64,000 nt of DNA. It comes from Butyrivibrio sp. X503 (lineage in GTDB: Bacteria > Bacillota > Clostridia > Lachnospirales > Lachnospiraceae). Positions 34,327 through 42,724 of the stretch are shown one piece after another; within the stretch, counting starts at the first letter, position 1; each line of letters begins with the position of its first letter. The translations under genes and the position numbers were made by a program. Below the pieces are notes generated by a model. It was not told the origin of the DNA, made no database searches, and saw only the letters and a program-made list of their open reading frames with translations. The stretch is from contig NZ_RAIQ01000005.1 in assembly GCF_003625475.1 (NCBI RefSeq), forward strand, positions 124,001 to 188,000, written 5' to 3'.

Positions 34327-35451
34327 TTGGACCAGAAAAAAGCAGGCAGATTTTTAAAAGAATTAAGACATGAAAAGCAAATGACACAAGAACAGCTTGC
34401 GCAGGTTTTTAATGTGAGCTCCAGATCCGTATCACGTTGGGAAACCGGAACCAATCTACCGGATATTTCGTTACTGGTTGAGATTGCGGATTTCTATGAT
34501 GTGGATGTCAGGGAAATAATTGAAGGTGAAAGAAAAAGCGAGATGATGGATAAAGAAGTAAGAGATGTCGCCACTAAGATGGCGGACTATGCTAACGAAG
34601 AAAAAGGCAGTCTTTTAAGAAAGATGCAGATAATCAGTTTTGTCGGTGTGTTGGTTTTATTGGTAGCTATTTTTCTGCAGACATTTCATAAAAGCCTGGA
34701 CGAGATAAATAAAGGTATCTTGTTTGTTTCGTTTATAGCGCTTGTGATCATGGCGGTTTTAACGCTCTATGTGACAGGTCTTTTGGAAAAGATCACGAAG
34801 AATAAACGACTCGTTAAATGGATAAAGTTCGTTACAATAGTCGGAGTGATCGCAGCTTTTTGGCGAACGATCGTAATGACATTTATTGTGGGGATTCTTT
34901 TGTTGATGGTATCAAGCGCGAAGGTGGAAGTATATGATGACGTGTCTGCCTACAACGATTATATGAACTTTTCCAACGGGGCCTATGAAAAAGGTGTAGA
35001 TACACAGTGGACGAAGTGGGGTATGGACGAGACCATTTGGCCAAAAGAAATATCTAAGGAAATGAACGTTACAGACTTTAAGATGGTCTATTACAACCCA
35101 TGGGATGCGCAGTATTTGGGTTATATGGTCGTGGAATATTCTGAGGATGCTTATGCTGAAGAAGTAAAGAGGTTAAAAGAGTATGAGTCTACGGAATATA
35201 TCGGATACTACTGTGTGGAAGAAGAAAAAACATATGAGCTTCTTGCGGTAAACGCCGATCCATATCAGGGATTTATTTATGCTCTGACTGACGGAAAAGG
35301 CAAAATAATCTATGGAGAGCAGATATTCTGTAACTATTTCATGGACCTTGAATATGATAAGTACATTCCAAAAGAGTATTTGCTCGATGGCTTTAATGCG
35401 ACACAGGAATCGGAGTATTACCGGGAAAAACGTAAAGCGCCGGAAGGATGA
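34327..35451 (+). CDS. XRE regulator with membrane segments and an extracytoplasmic domain
   Basis: TTG 34327 has AGGAGG 10 nt upstream. Residues about 5-60 are an XRE helix-turn-helix (MTQEQLAQVFNVSSRSVSRW). Three membrane segments follow at about 105-125, 135-157 and 165-195, then a domain of roughly 180 residues rich in Tyr, Glu and Asp (DDVSAYNDYMNFSNGAYEKG) that is predicted outside. The design is that of a one-component sensor passing a surface signal to a cytoplasmic DNA-binding domain. I do not recognise the sensor domain. It is not closely related to the paralogue pair around it, apart from the HTH type. Confidence 0.85.
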   Translation: MDQKKAGRFLKELRHEKQMTQEQLAQVFNVSSRSVSRWETGTNLPDISLLVEIADFYDVDVREIIEGERKSEMMDKEVRDVATKMADYANEEKGSLLRKMQIISFVGVLVLLVAIFLQTFHKSLDEINKGILFVSFIALVIMAVLTLYVTGLLEKITKNKRLVKWIKFVTIVGVIAAFWRTIVMTFIVGILLLMVSSAKVEVYDDVSAYNDYMNFSNGAYEKGVDTQWTKWGMDETIWPKEISKEMNVTDFKMVYYNPWDAQYLGYMVVEYSEDAYAEEVKRLKEYESTEYIGYYCVEEEKTYELLAVNADPYQGFIYALTDGKGKIIYGEQIFCNYFMDLEYDKYIPKEYLLDGFNATQESEYYREKRKAPEG

Positions 35452-35468
35452 ATTGGAATCGGCCGGAT

Positions 35469-35543
35469 AATCTTTACTTTTTATTCCTTAAAGCCCTAAA
35501 ATCTTTACTTTTTTAGCGCGCCGCGGTAAAATAAGTAAAGATT
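35469..35543 (+). promoter_or_regulatory. Fic promoter with three AATCTTTACTT sites
   Basis: AATCTTTACTT occurs at 35469-35479 and 35500-35510, and inverted (AAGTAAAGATT) at 35533-35543; spacings are 31 and 33 bp, about three helix turns. A promoter TTTACT (35474-35479), 17 bp, TAAAAT (35497-35502) lies within sites 1 and 2. The third site is just before the ribosome site. This layout fits cooperative autorepression by the HTH domain of the downstream Fic protein. Confidence 0.72.
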
Positions 35544-35561
35544 ATTGGAGGTGAGACAAAT

Positions 35562-36518
35562 ATGATTTCGTATGAGGGTCTTGAAAAAGCCTTAAAGAAA
35601 AAAGGCATAGGAAAGACTGAGCTCTCTACGGAACTTGGGCTATCCACACGAACGGTCGCCAAGATAGCTAAGGGAGAGAAGCTTTCCAAGCGAAGTATAC
35701 AGAAGATTGCTGAATATCTCGGCGAATCGCCTGATGTGATCATGAGAGATATTTCAGACAACAGCATTCTTCAGGTTCTTCGTGATGAAAAAGAAATGAG
35801 ATTGTCCGGTGGCCTTTATCATGAGCTCCAGGTCAGGATGACATATAATTCAAATCATATTGAGGGAAGCAAGCTTTCGGAAGATCAGACAAGATTGATT
35901 TTTGAAACCAATACTCTTGATGTGAGAGATGGGATTCCTGTGGATGATGTTCTGGAAACGGTTCATCATTTTAGGGCGATAGATTATGTGATAGATATTG
36001 CAGAGGATGAGCTAACTGAAGATATCATCAAACAACTGCATTTTGTTTTAAAGCATGATACCAAGGATTCGACTCTGGGATGGTTTGCGGTAGGTGATTA
36101 CAAAAAGCGTGCGAATGTCGTTGGTGGCAGAGAAACATCAAAGCCATCTGAGGTGCATAAGCACATGAAGGCTTTGATTGATAAATATAATGCCAAGGAA
36201 AAGGTCACGTTTGAAGATATCGTAGCATTTCATGCAGAGTTCGAATTAATCCATCCCTTCCAGGATGGAAACGGGCGTGTCGGAAGACTTGTTGCATTAA
36301 AAGAATGCCTTCATCACAATGTGATACCTTTCATCATTGAAGATGCAAAGAAGAACTATTATTACAGAGGACTTTCCGAATGGAAAAATGAGAAGGACTG
36401 GCTTATTGATACCTGTCTCGATGGACAGGACACTTTTGTAAAGCTACTGGATATGCTTGAAATATCGCGAACAGATATTTTGACGATTTGCTCAAATTTA
36501 ACAGATGATATAAAATAA
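35562..36518 (+). CDS. Fic-domain protein with N-terminal HTH and built-in inhibitory motif
   Basis: Residues 1-60 form an XRE-like helix-turn-helix (GKTELSTELGLSTRTVAKIA). The inhibitory helix S97-N-H-I-E101-G matches (S/T)xxxE(G/N), placed ahead of the Fic core as in class II Fic proteins. The catalytic HPFQDGNGRVGR is complete at about 231-242. Fic enzymes transfer AMP (or similar groups) to target proteins; the inhibitory Glu should keep it off until relieved. With an HTH it may sense DNA or regulate its own gene. TTGGAGG precedes the ATG. No antitoxin or target gene is adjacent. Confidence 0.93.
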   Translation: MISYEGLEKALKKKGIGKTELSTELGLSTRTVAKIAKGEKLSKRSIQKIAEYLGESPDVIMRDISDNSILQVLRDEKEMRLSGGLYHELQVRMTYNSNHIEGSKLSEDQTRLIFETNTLDVRDGIPVDDVLETVHHFRAIDYVIDIAEDELTEDIIKQLHFVLKHDTKDSTLGWFAVGDYKKRANVVGGRETSKPSEVHKHMKALIDKYNAKEKVTFEDIVAFHAEFELIHPFQDGNGRVGRLVALKECLHHNVIPFIIEDAKKNYYYRGLSEWKNEKDWLIDTCLDGQDTFVKLLDMLEISRTDILTICSNLTDDIK

Positions 36519-36562
36519 GATACTTGGTGGGGAAAAGCGAAAAAGGAAAGAGGTAACTAAAT

Positions 36563-37279
36563 ATGAGTAAAATTTCTAAGAGCAGAGATGCGCAGATCGT
36601 ATTTCAGTCTTTTTACTGCGCACTTGCGCTGATTGCATGCGTGGGAAGCGTTGGCTTTTTTAACATGCAGTTTGAAGGGGACTTCTATATCTTCTTCACA
36701 AACATCAGTAACTATCTGTGTGCAGGCATTATGCTTGTCGAGCTTGTTCAGACCCTTAAGAAAAACGGCGATGGATATGTGACATTTATGCCGGGGCTTC
36801 GCGTGATAAGTATGCTTGGAATCATACTGACATTTTTGGTTTTCAACATCTTGCTGGCCGGTGATGCGGGAAGAGATCCTGCGCTCAATTATAAAGTTGA
36901 ATGTATTCTGTGCCATGTCGTTTTGCCTATCATGTATACAGCTGATTGGGTGATGTTCTATGAGCACGGCAAGATGAACTGGAAAATGCCGCTTCTGTCA
37001 TCGCTGTTCCCGCTTGCATACGTGGGATATGTATTCGCGCATGCGGCGCTGAGAAACTTTGACAGCAGCATAATGAATCACACAGGAACAAATCCTCTGA
37101 TTTATCCGTACTTTTTCTTAAATCCGGAGAGAGTCGGAATACAGGGTGTGATCACTTGGGTTCTTGTACTATTGGTGTTCTTTATAGTATTGGGATTTAT
37201 CTTTATGCTGATAGATCATGTGCTTGGAAGAAAAAAGAAAACTGTGTTACAGGAGCAAGCTTGTGGAGAAGCGCTTTAA
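36563..37279 (+). CDS. Pr6Pr-family integral membrane protein
   Basis: The 238-residue protein has about six membrane segments and the family-like first loop FFNMQFEGDFYIFFTNISNY. HVVLPIMYTADWVMF and NPLIYPYFFLN match further conserved spots as I recall them for the Pr6Pr membrane family. No biochemical function is established for this family. AAAGAGG lies upstream of the ATG. It follows the Fic gene after 44 nt and could share its transcript. Confidence 0.75.
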   Translation: MSKISKSRDAQIVFQSFYCALALIACVGSVGFFNMQFEGDFYIFFTNISNYLCAGIMLVELVQTLKKNGDGYVTFMPGLRVISMLGIILTFLVFNILLAGDAGRDPALNYKVECILCHVVLPIMYTADWVMFYEHGKMNWKMPLLSSLFPLAYVGYVFAHAALRNFDSSIMNHTGTNPLIYPYFFLNPERVGIQGVITWVLVLLVFFIVLGFIFMLIDHVLGRKKKTVLQEQACGEAL

Positions 37280-37285
37280 TTATCC

Positions 37286-37316
37286 GGCGATGTGCTAAAG
37301 AGCACATCGCCTTTTT
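37286..37316 (+). terminator. Terminator after the Pr6Pr gene
   Basis: A perfect 11-bp stem (GGCGATGTGCT / AGCACATCGCC) has an AAAG loop and is followed by TTTTT. Confidence 0.92.
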
Positions 37317-37327
37317 GTATCGGCAAT

Positions 37328-37360
37328 AAAAAGGGCGGAACGCTGAAATGGCGCTCCGCC
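37328..37360 (-). terminator. Terminator of the DUF975 gene
   Basis: Read on the minus strand, GGCGGAGCGC and GCGTTCCGCC pair with one G-T, followed by TTTTT. It faces the plus-strand terminator 12 bp away, as expected for convergent genes. Confidence 0.85.
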
Positions 37361-37370
37361 TGCTTGCATT

Positions 37371-38075
37371 TTAAGCTACAGTATCAGTGCCTTTTTTAAG
37401 TTCAAGATAAAGTGCTGCATTAGTATTGGAATAGTATGGATTGGTCCATAAGATACCAACAATTCCACATGTGATTATGGTTAGAAGGAACCATCCGATA
37501 AATGAAAGATCGAGCACAAATGCGTTCCACTTATGTCCGTTCATCATCATGCGTGATCTGGTGATTACTTCTGTGGCGGATAATTCCGGGTTGTCTTTTA
37601 AGATAAAAGGAACCATTCTGTAGGAATAGCCCTTAATTAGTCCCGGGATAATAAAAAGAAGTGACCACAATGCAAGGAACAGATCGGTTAAAAATAGTGT
37701 GCAGAAGGTATGTCCGTAGTCGCCAAAACCTTCCTTGATGGCAGATAGCGAGGTTCCGGGATTCTCTGCGTTAAGACGGAAGAATCTGTAGCATCCGACT
37801 TTTAAAGGATTGAAAACAAAGATCTTAAGAACCAGCAGAACTGCATAAGAAGCAAGAAATACTGTAAGGAGCGTTACTAATAACGCTATTGCTTGGTCTG
37901 CGGGTATTGATATAGAAGAGCCGGATTCACCGCTCGCCTGATTGTTTGAATATCTGCTTACAGCAGCTGAACCCCCTGCGAAAAGAGATGCTATTAGCGC
38001 GGCGACAACACTGTTGCCGTAATTAGCCTTAAACGCACTTTTCCCTTTTGCCTTAACATCACTGATAGTCCACAT
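37371..38075 (-). CDS. DUF975-family integral membrane protein
   Basis: The start MWTISDVKAKGKSAFKANY and the central GLIKGYSYRMVPFILKDNPE are typical of DUF975, along with LSATEVITRSRMMMNGHKW. About four to five membrane segments are present in 234 residues. The family is common in Firmicutes; its function is not established. A strong ribosome site (GGAGGG on the minus strand) precedes the ATG. A perfect palindrome lies just downstream of its -10 box, so it is probably under repressor control. Confidence 0.88.
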   Translation of the reverse strand: MWTISDVKAKGKSAFKANYGNSVVAALIASLFAGGSAAVSRYSNNQASGESGSSISIPADQAIALLVTLLTVFLASYAVLLVLKIFVFNPLKVGCYRFFRLNAENPGTSLSAIKEGFGDYGHTFCTLFLTDLFLALWSLLFIIPGLIKGYSYRMVPFILKDNPELSATEVITRSRMMMNGHKWNAFVLDLSFIGWFLLTIITCGIVGILWTNPYYSNTNAALYLELKKGTDTVA

Positions 38076-38097
38076 AAATATATCCCTCCTAGTCTAT

Positions 38098-38118
38098 TGA
38101 CAATATATTGTCATTATA
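38098..38118 (-). promoter_or_regulatory. DUF975 -10 box with adjoining 16-bp palindrome
   Basis: On the minus strand TATAAT (38118-38113) is followed at once by the perfect palindrome TGACAATATATTGTCA (38098-38113), which would cover the transcript start. No good -35 is visible. Confidence 0.6.
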
Positions 38119-38219
38119 GCACAAATTAATATTTGGAAATTAGCTCATGAAAGTTATAAAGAATTATTGACTAAAATGCCCAAAATGCCCAGAAAAATTA
38201 AGGCTTTGTAAATGAAATG

Positions 38220-38249
38220 TTGATTTTGGTTGTGATATCGGTATATAAT
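38220..38249 (+). promoter_or_regulatory. Candidate promoter of the zinc-ribbon cluster
   Basis: TTGATT (38220-38225), an 18-bp spacer and a perfect TATAAT (38244-38249) lie 35 bp before the ATG. Confidence 0.6.
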
Positions 38250-38283
38250 GGGTAATATATTTTGCTAAAAAGGAGAGAGTACA

Positions 38284-39432
38284 ATGAATCAAGCAGTAAA
38301 GAGTCCGTTACTTACGGCAAAGAACATTATCAGAGTTCTTTCTATAATAGTAACTATAATCTTTTTTTGCCCATCATTTTTAGTATCATGTTCCGGACAG
38401 ACAGTCGAGGTATCGGCAATGACCGGAGTTACCGGAGTTAAATCATATGGAGAGACGGTTGCTGAGCCGCATCCCATCATGCTTGTCTGCTTATTGTTAC
38501 CAATCGCTATTTTTGTGCTTATGCTTATTAAGAAGTTTAGGCATGAGATAACAGCGCTGATTGTCGCAATCATTGCGTTAGTTGATATGATTGTATGGTT
38601 TATTTTCAGAGCCGGTGTAAAGAAAGCAGCCGAGGATAAGATGTGTACTGTTAAGACAACAGGCTGGTTTGCATTTAATATTTTCCTGCTCCTGCTTATC
38701 ATTATTCTATCGGTGTTAGTAGTGATCAGGGTTATTCGAATGCAGGAAAATCTTGTGGATAGATTTACCGGTGAGGGCGCGCAGCATACGTTCAGTCAGA
38801 TGTCTGCGGCAGTTAGTCAGATGACACAGACGGTAGGTCAGCTTGCCGGAAATGTTTCTTCCAATGTTGGAAAGGCCAGGGTTCCCAAAGAGGAAATTAT
38901 GGGATACTGCATTAAATGCGGAACTCCGCTGATCTTTGGTAACAAATTCTGCACATCATGCGGAAGATCTATTCCCGAGGATTATATTGCTGAGGCGGAA
39001 GAAGAAAGAAGAATCGCTGAAGAGGCAAGAAGAGCAGCGGAAGAGGCAGCTCGTAAGGAAGCAGAAGAAAGAGCCAGAAGAGAGGCCGAAGAAAGAGAAA
39101 GAAGAGAAGCTGAGGAAAGAGCCAGAAGAGAAGCCGAAGAAGCAGCAAGACGCGAAGAAGAAGCTTTAAGGCGTGCCGAAGAGAGAGCCAGACGTGAAGA
39201 AGCTGCAGCAAGACGTGCCGAAGAGGAAGCAAGACGTGAAGAGGCTGCGGAAAGACGTTCCAGAGAAGCAGCAAGACGATTTGAGGATGTCGAGAGATAT
39301 ACTGATGAGCTTACAGATAGGGAAATATCTAAGTTGGCGTTCGGATCAGGCCCGGCATTTTGCTCATCATGCGGAGCTAAGCTTCCCAAAGGAGCAGCGT
39401 TCTGCTCATCATGTGGAGCAAAGGTAGAATAA
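38284..39432 (+). CDS. Membrane protein with two zinc ribbons joined by a charged coiled coil
   Basis: Four membrane segments occupy about residues 14-36, 63-83, 87-109 and 124-148. A first zinc ribbon follows at about 208-227 (CIKCG, then FCTSCG). Residues about 235-345 are a long Glu/Ala/Arg heptad region (AEERARREAEERERREAEE) that should form a single long helix or coiled coil. A second ribbon closes the protein (about 360-380; FCSSCGAK twice). Both ribbons are of the zinc_ribbon_2 type. AAAAGGAG precedes the ATG. A scaffold or sensor role is a guess. The repeated coiled coil produces spurious open frames on both strands. Confidence 0.85.
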   Translation: MNQAVKSPLLTAKNIIRVLSIIVTIIFFCPSFLVSCSGQTVEVSAMTGVTGVKSYGETVAEPHPIMLVCLLLPIAIFVLMLIKKFRHEITALIVAIIALVDMIVWFIFRAGVKKAAEDKMCTVKTTGWFAFNIFLLLLIIILSVLVVIRVIRMQENLVDRFTGEGAQHTFSQMSAAVSQMTQTVGQLAGNVSSNVGKARVPKEEIMGYCIKCGTPLIFGNKFCTSCGRSIPEDYIAEAEEERRIAEEARRAAEEAARKEAEERARREAEERERREAEERARREAEEAARREEEALRRAEERARREEAAARRAEEEARREEAAERRSREAARRFEDVERYTDELTDREISKLAFGSGPAFCSSCGAKLPKGAAFCSSCGAKVE

Positions 39433-39454
39433 TACTTCGGGTGTTGAAATATTG

Positions 39455-39484
39455 AATCCCCAGCTACACAGCTGGGGATTTTTT
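39455..39484 (+). terminator. Terminator after the coiled-coil zinc-ribbon gene
   Basis: A perfect 11-bp stem (AATCCCCAGCT / AGCTGGGGATT) has an ACAC loop and is followed by TTTT. Confidence 0.92.
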
Positions 39485-39531
39485 AGGGGAATAACAGATG
39501 AATAGAAAAAATAGATCATAGGAGGATCGAG

Positions 39532-40593
39532 ATGTTTTGTGGAAAATGTGGTGTCGAGAATGATGACAAGGCGCAGTTTTGCAGAAGTTGCGGAGCACCT
39601 TTGATTTCGGTGAAAGCACCTGTGAATTCGAGGATCGTTCCGAAGAAGGAGACGGTAAGTCGTAATGATCGTGATATAGATTATGACGAAAGAGATTACG
39701 ATGACAGAGACTATGATCGCGACTACGACTATGGCCGCCGTGCACCTTCCTTTTCTTTGGACAGCATTGCGCAGGTTCCCAAACAGTTATTAGCGGGAAT
39801 AGGCGCAGGCATTGTTGCGCTTATAATTATTCTTTGCCTGGTGCTGTGTTCAAAACCTACTATTGATTTAAACAAATATCTAACGGTTGAGACAGAAGGA
39901 TATAACGGAAGCGGTAACGCGAGGGTAAGTATAGACTGGGAAGCCATTGAAGCCAAGTATGGCAAAAAGCTTAAATTCAACAAGAAGGCTAAGAAAGAGT
40001 ACGGAGCTTTGATTGGCGAAATGACACCGGTCGATGCGATTCGTGATTACGTAGATGTAGAGCTTAATAAAGACGAGGATCTGTCCAATGACGAGGAAAT
40101 TATATACAGATGGAACATCGGTGAAAACCTGTCTGAATATGTGAATTGTAAGATCAAAGTAAAGAGCGGCAAATATAAGGTTTCAGATCTCCCGGAAGGA
40201 GAAGAGTCCGCTGATGAAGAGGCTTCGGAGTCTCATGATGAAGATTCGGAGTCCGCAGAGAATGAAGAGCACGGCGATTCGGAAGAGCCGAACGATGACG
40301 AAGAAGAAAACGAGAATCCGGATTATCTTTTGCCCAATAGCGGAAGCGAACCTATAACTAAAGAAGACCTCGAAGGCTTCGATGCACAAAAATGCAAGAT
40401 AGCAAGAAACGAGATCTATGCCCGTCACGGCAGAAAATTTAAGGACGAAGAGCTACAGGCCTACTTTGATTCCAAGGAATGGTATGAGGGAAAGATTGAT
40501 CCCGATAAATTCCAGGAAACGGATCTGACGGATATAGAGATAAAGAATAAAGACGTGATTGTTGAGTACGAAAAGGAAAAGGGATTTAGATGA
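39532..40593 (+). CDS. Zinc-ribbon membrane protein with a C-terminal YARHG domain
   Basis: A zinc ribbon opens the protein ([20 protein letters not shown]). A Tyr/Asp/Arg-rich stretch follows (about 47-69). One membrane segment lies at about 84-106 ([20 protein letters not shown]). Outside, a globular region, a very acidic linker (about 228-262) and a YARHG domain (about 282-345; [20 protein letters not shown]) complete the 353 residues. YARHG domains are extracytoplasmic and thought to bind wall or surface components. AGGAGG precedes the ATG. It overlaps the amidase gene by 4 nt, which ties it to cell-wall work. Confidence 0.9.
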   Translation: MFCGKCGVENDDKAQFCRSCGAPLISVKAPVNSRIVPKKETVSRNDRDIDYDERDYDDRDYDRDYDYGRRAPSFSLDSIAQVPKQLLAGIGAGIVALIIILCLVLCSKPTIDLNKYLTVETEGYNGSGNARVSIDWEAIEAKYGKKLKFNKKAKKEYGALIGEMTPVDAIRDYVDVELNKDEDLSNDEEIIYRWNIGENLSEYVNCKIKVKSGKYKVSDLPEGEESADEEASESHDEDSESAENEEHGDSEEPNDDEEENENPDYLLPNSGSEPITKEDLEGFDAQKCKIARNEIYARHGRKFKDEELQAYFDSKEWYEGKIDPDKFQETDLTDIEIKNKDVIVEYEKEKGFR

Positions 40594-41501
40594 TTTTTAA
40601 AAAGATGAAGATGCTTCTTGCATTATCGGCAGCTCTTTTGCTGGTTGCATGTGGGGATGAGGATCTTAGTGTCCAAAAAGCTTCTTCAGATGCGAGCGCT
40701 GAAGTGACGTTGGAAAACGAACAGGATACGTTTATATCGGGAAACTCAGATGTATCAGGAAACTCAGATGTATCGGGGAATTCATATATATCGGAGAACT
40801 CTTATATTTCAGAGAACTCCTACATTTCGGGTAATTCGTATTCGAAAGCTGGAACAGCAAACGGCAAATTGATTGTCATAGATGCCGGTCATCAGGCGAG
40901 ATGCAATAATGAAAAAGAGCCTTTGGGACCCGGATCGAGTGAGATGAAACCCAAGGTTTCAGGTGGAACCGCAGGTGTCGCGAGCGGACTGTATGAATAC
41001 GAACTAACGTTGGATGTTTCGTTAAAGCTTAGAGACGAGCTTGAAAGTCGCGGATATGAAGTTGTTATGGTAAGAGAGACTCATGATGTAAACATCAGTA
41101 ATTCCGAGCGCGCGATGATTGCCAATGACAATAACGCAGACGCATTTATAAGGATTCACGCCAACGGTTCGGACAATCCGGACGCAAACGGTGCAATGAC
41201 TATCTGCCAGACTTCAAAGAGCCCGTACAACGCAGATGTTTATCCGGAGAGCAAGAGACTGTCGACGTGCGTGCTTGATGGAATGGTCGAAGCGACCGGA
41301 TGTAAAAAAGAAAAAGTGTGGGAAACAAATACTATGAGTGGCATCAACTGGAGTCAGGTTCCCGTGACGATAGTTGAGATGGGATACATGACAAACAAAA
41401 AGGAAGATCTTTTGATGGCGACAGATGACTATCAGTGGAAGATCGCAACCGGAATAGCCGATGGTATAGATGAATATTTTGAAGACGATCAGAGAACCTA
41501 A
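40590..41501 (+). CDS. Lipoprotein N-acetylmuramoyl-L-alanine amidase (Amidase_3)
   Basis: The signal peptide ends in the lipobox LLVAC (Cys 21). A spacer with six copies of a 6-residue repeat (S-G/E-N-S-D/Y-V/I, residues 50-85) leads into the amidase fold: [10 protein letters not shown] holds the first zinc His, [10 protein letters not shown] the Glu, and [10 protein letters not shown] the second His; [11 protein letters not shown] carries the catalytic Glu. It should cleave the bond between muramic acid and the stem peptide of peptidoglycan from the outer membrane face. It is coupled (ATGA) to the YARHG protein, which may guide or regulate it. Confidence 0.93.
   Translation: MIFKKMKMLLALSAALLLVACGDEDLSVQKASSDASAEVTLENEQDTFISGNSDVSGNSDVSGNSYISENSYISENSYISGNSYSKAGTANGKLIVIDAGHQARCNNEKEPLGPGSSEMKPKVSGGTAGVASGLYEYELTLDVSLKLRDELESRGYEVVMVRETHDVNISNSERAMIANDNNADAFIRIHANGSDNPDANGAMTICQTSKSPYNADVYPESKRLSTCVLDGMVEATGCKKEKVWETNTMSGINWSQVPVTIVEMGYMTNKKEDLLMATDDYQWKIATGIADGIDEYFEDDQRT
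40737..40844 (+). repeat. Six in-frame 18-bp tandem repeats in the amidase linker
   Basis: The units encode [30 protein letters not shown] and SGNSYS. They form a Ser/Asn/Tyr-rich spacer between lipid anchor and enzyme, and such tracts can change in number by slippage. Confidence 0.85.
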
Positions 41502-41584
41502 GGGGGCATAAACCGGGCCCAGGTGACGAGGCTAACGGGCCCCAAAACATCAGGGGTAAAAGACAGACTTTTCGCGTATTTACG

Positions 41585-41614
41585 GCGGGGCAACACTACG
41601 TTGCCTCGCTTTTT
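41585..41614 (+). terminator. Terminator after the amidase gene
   Basis: A 10-bp stem (GCGGGGCAAC / GTTGCCTCGC with one G-T pair) is followed by TTTTT. Confidence 0.85.
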
Positions 41615-41626
41615 CGTAGGTGTTGC

Positions 41627-41675
41627 TTGCATATTTTGGTGGGATACGAGATACTGATTTCAACATCTGCAGGTG
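41627..41675 (+). promoter_or_regulatory. Promoter and operator of XRE paralogue 2
   Basis: TTGCAT (41627-41632), 17 bp and GATACT (41650-41655) are followed by ACATCTGCAGGTG (41663-41675). From CGAGATACTGA onward it matches the region before the gene at 33207. Confidence 0.7.
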
Positions 41676-41706
41676 AATTTTATAACGCGAAAGGAGCAGA
41701 GTAAAG

Positions 41707-42663
41707 ATGGTCGAATTTGGCGAACAGCTGAGACGTGCAAGAGAAGAAAAAGGAATGACGCAGCAGACATTGGCTGAACAATTATATGTCACAAGACAGA
41801 CTGTTTCCCATTGGGAGTGCGGAGACAGATACCCGGATCTTGTCACAACAAAGAAAATATCACAGATTCTGGAAGTGAGCCTTGACGACCTTCTTTCCGG
41901 AAATGATATGACAAAAGTAGTTGAAAAGAGCCTTGTAGTGGAGAGCAAAACAGCAAATAATATAATGATCGCGCTTTATGCCATCGTAGTATTGTCTCTT
42001 ATAATATCCGTGGTGAACAATGTTATGGGCATTGGCCTAAGAGTAGCGGAATATGCGAACATGTCAGATGGCATGACGCATGGGATTGGACTTGATAGTT
42101 GGGTTACAGTGCTGGGATACATTATAGAAGCGGTAGTATTTACCATCGGACTTATAAGTGCGGTAAAAGACACATTGACGCCCAAAAGAATAGGACTGAT
42201 TCTGGTGATCGCATTTAGTATCATGTGCATAATCTATATAGCATCTATGGGTGTTTTGGTCATAGCTGCAATTATCCGTCCTCATGAAGCATTATTTATT
42301 AATTGGTACCGGATAGCAAGGACAATCGGAACTCCCGTGCTCATAACCTTCATTGCTGCCATAGCTTCATTTTTCTTTTTTATAAAAGAGAAAACTGTGA
42401 AATTCTGGCCGGCGCTTATCACGGTAGTTTCTATAGCAGGAATAGCAACATGCTTAATTAGATGTTTCAATAATATAAGTGAGATATTTAGATATTCGGC
42501 CGATGGAGGGAGCAGTTTTGGCCACTGGAATTATAAGGACAATGCTTTGATGTTGTTACTTGGAATAACAAGTTATGCGCTGCTACTCTATCAGACACGG
42601 ACATTGTACAGAAAGCGCAAAGTTGCAATGGACATTAGTAATGAAAACAATCAGGAAGCATAA
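41707..42663 (+). CDS. Membrane-anchored XRE-family regulator (paralogue 2)
   Basis: The 318-residue protein has the same plan as the one at 33207: XRE helix-turn-helix (MTQQTLAEQLYVTRQTVSHW, then SLDDLLSGNDMT), the linker VVEKSLVVESKT, about six membrane segments, and the same C-terminal pattern (LYRKRKVAMDI). AAAGGAG precedes the ATG. The sensor halves have diverged far more than the DNA-binding halves, which fits two receptors that share operators but respond to different membrane signals. It is monocistronic, ending in a bidirectional terminator. Confidence 0.88.
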   Translation: MVEFGEQLRRAREEKGMTQQTLAEQLYVTRQTVSHWECGDRYPDLVTTKKISQILEVSLDDLLSGNDMTKVVEKSLVVESKTANNIMIALYAIVVLSLIISVVNNVMGIGLRVAEYANMSDGMTHGIGLDSWVTVLGYIIEAVVFTIGLISAVKDTLTPKRIGLILVIAFSIMCIIYIASMGVLVIAAIIRPHEALFINWYRIARTIGTPVLITFIAAIASFFFFIKEKTVKFWPALITVVSIAGIATCLIRCFNNISEIFRYSADGGSSFGHWNYKDNALMLLLGITSYALLLYQTRTLYRKRKVAMDISNENNQEA

Positions 42664-42672
42664 GTTTTTTAC

Positions 42673-42699
42673 AAAAGCCCGCATCATTTGCGGGCTTTT
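42673..42699. terminator. Bidirectional terminator between convergent genes
   Basis: AAAAGCCCGCA and TGCGGGCTTTT form a perfect 11-bp stem with a T-run on both strands. Confidence 0.9.
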
Positions 42700-42724
42700 G
42701 CTTGTAGATCACTATGTGGTCGGA

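Noticed and set aside
38969-39389. Long open frames on both strands over the coiled-coil region
   Set aside because: They arise from the biased GAA/AGA/GCA repeat codons of the real plus-strand gene and have no ribosome sites or recognisable domains.
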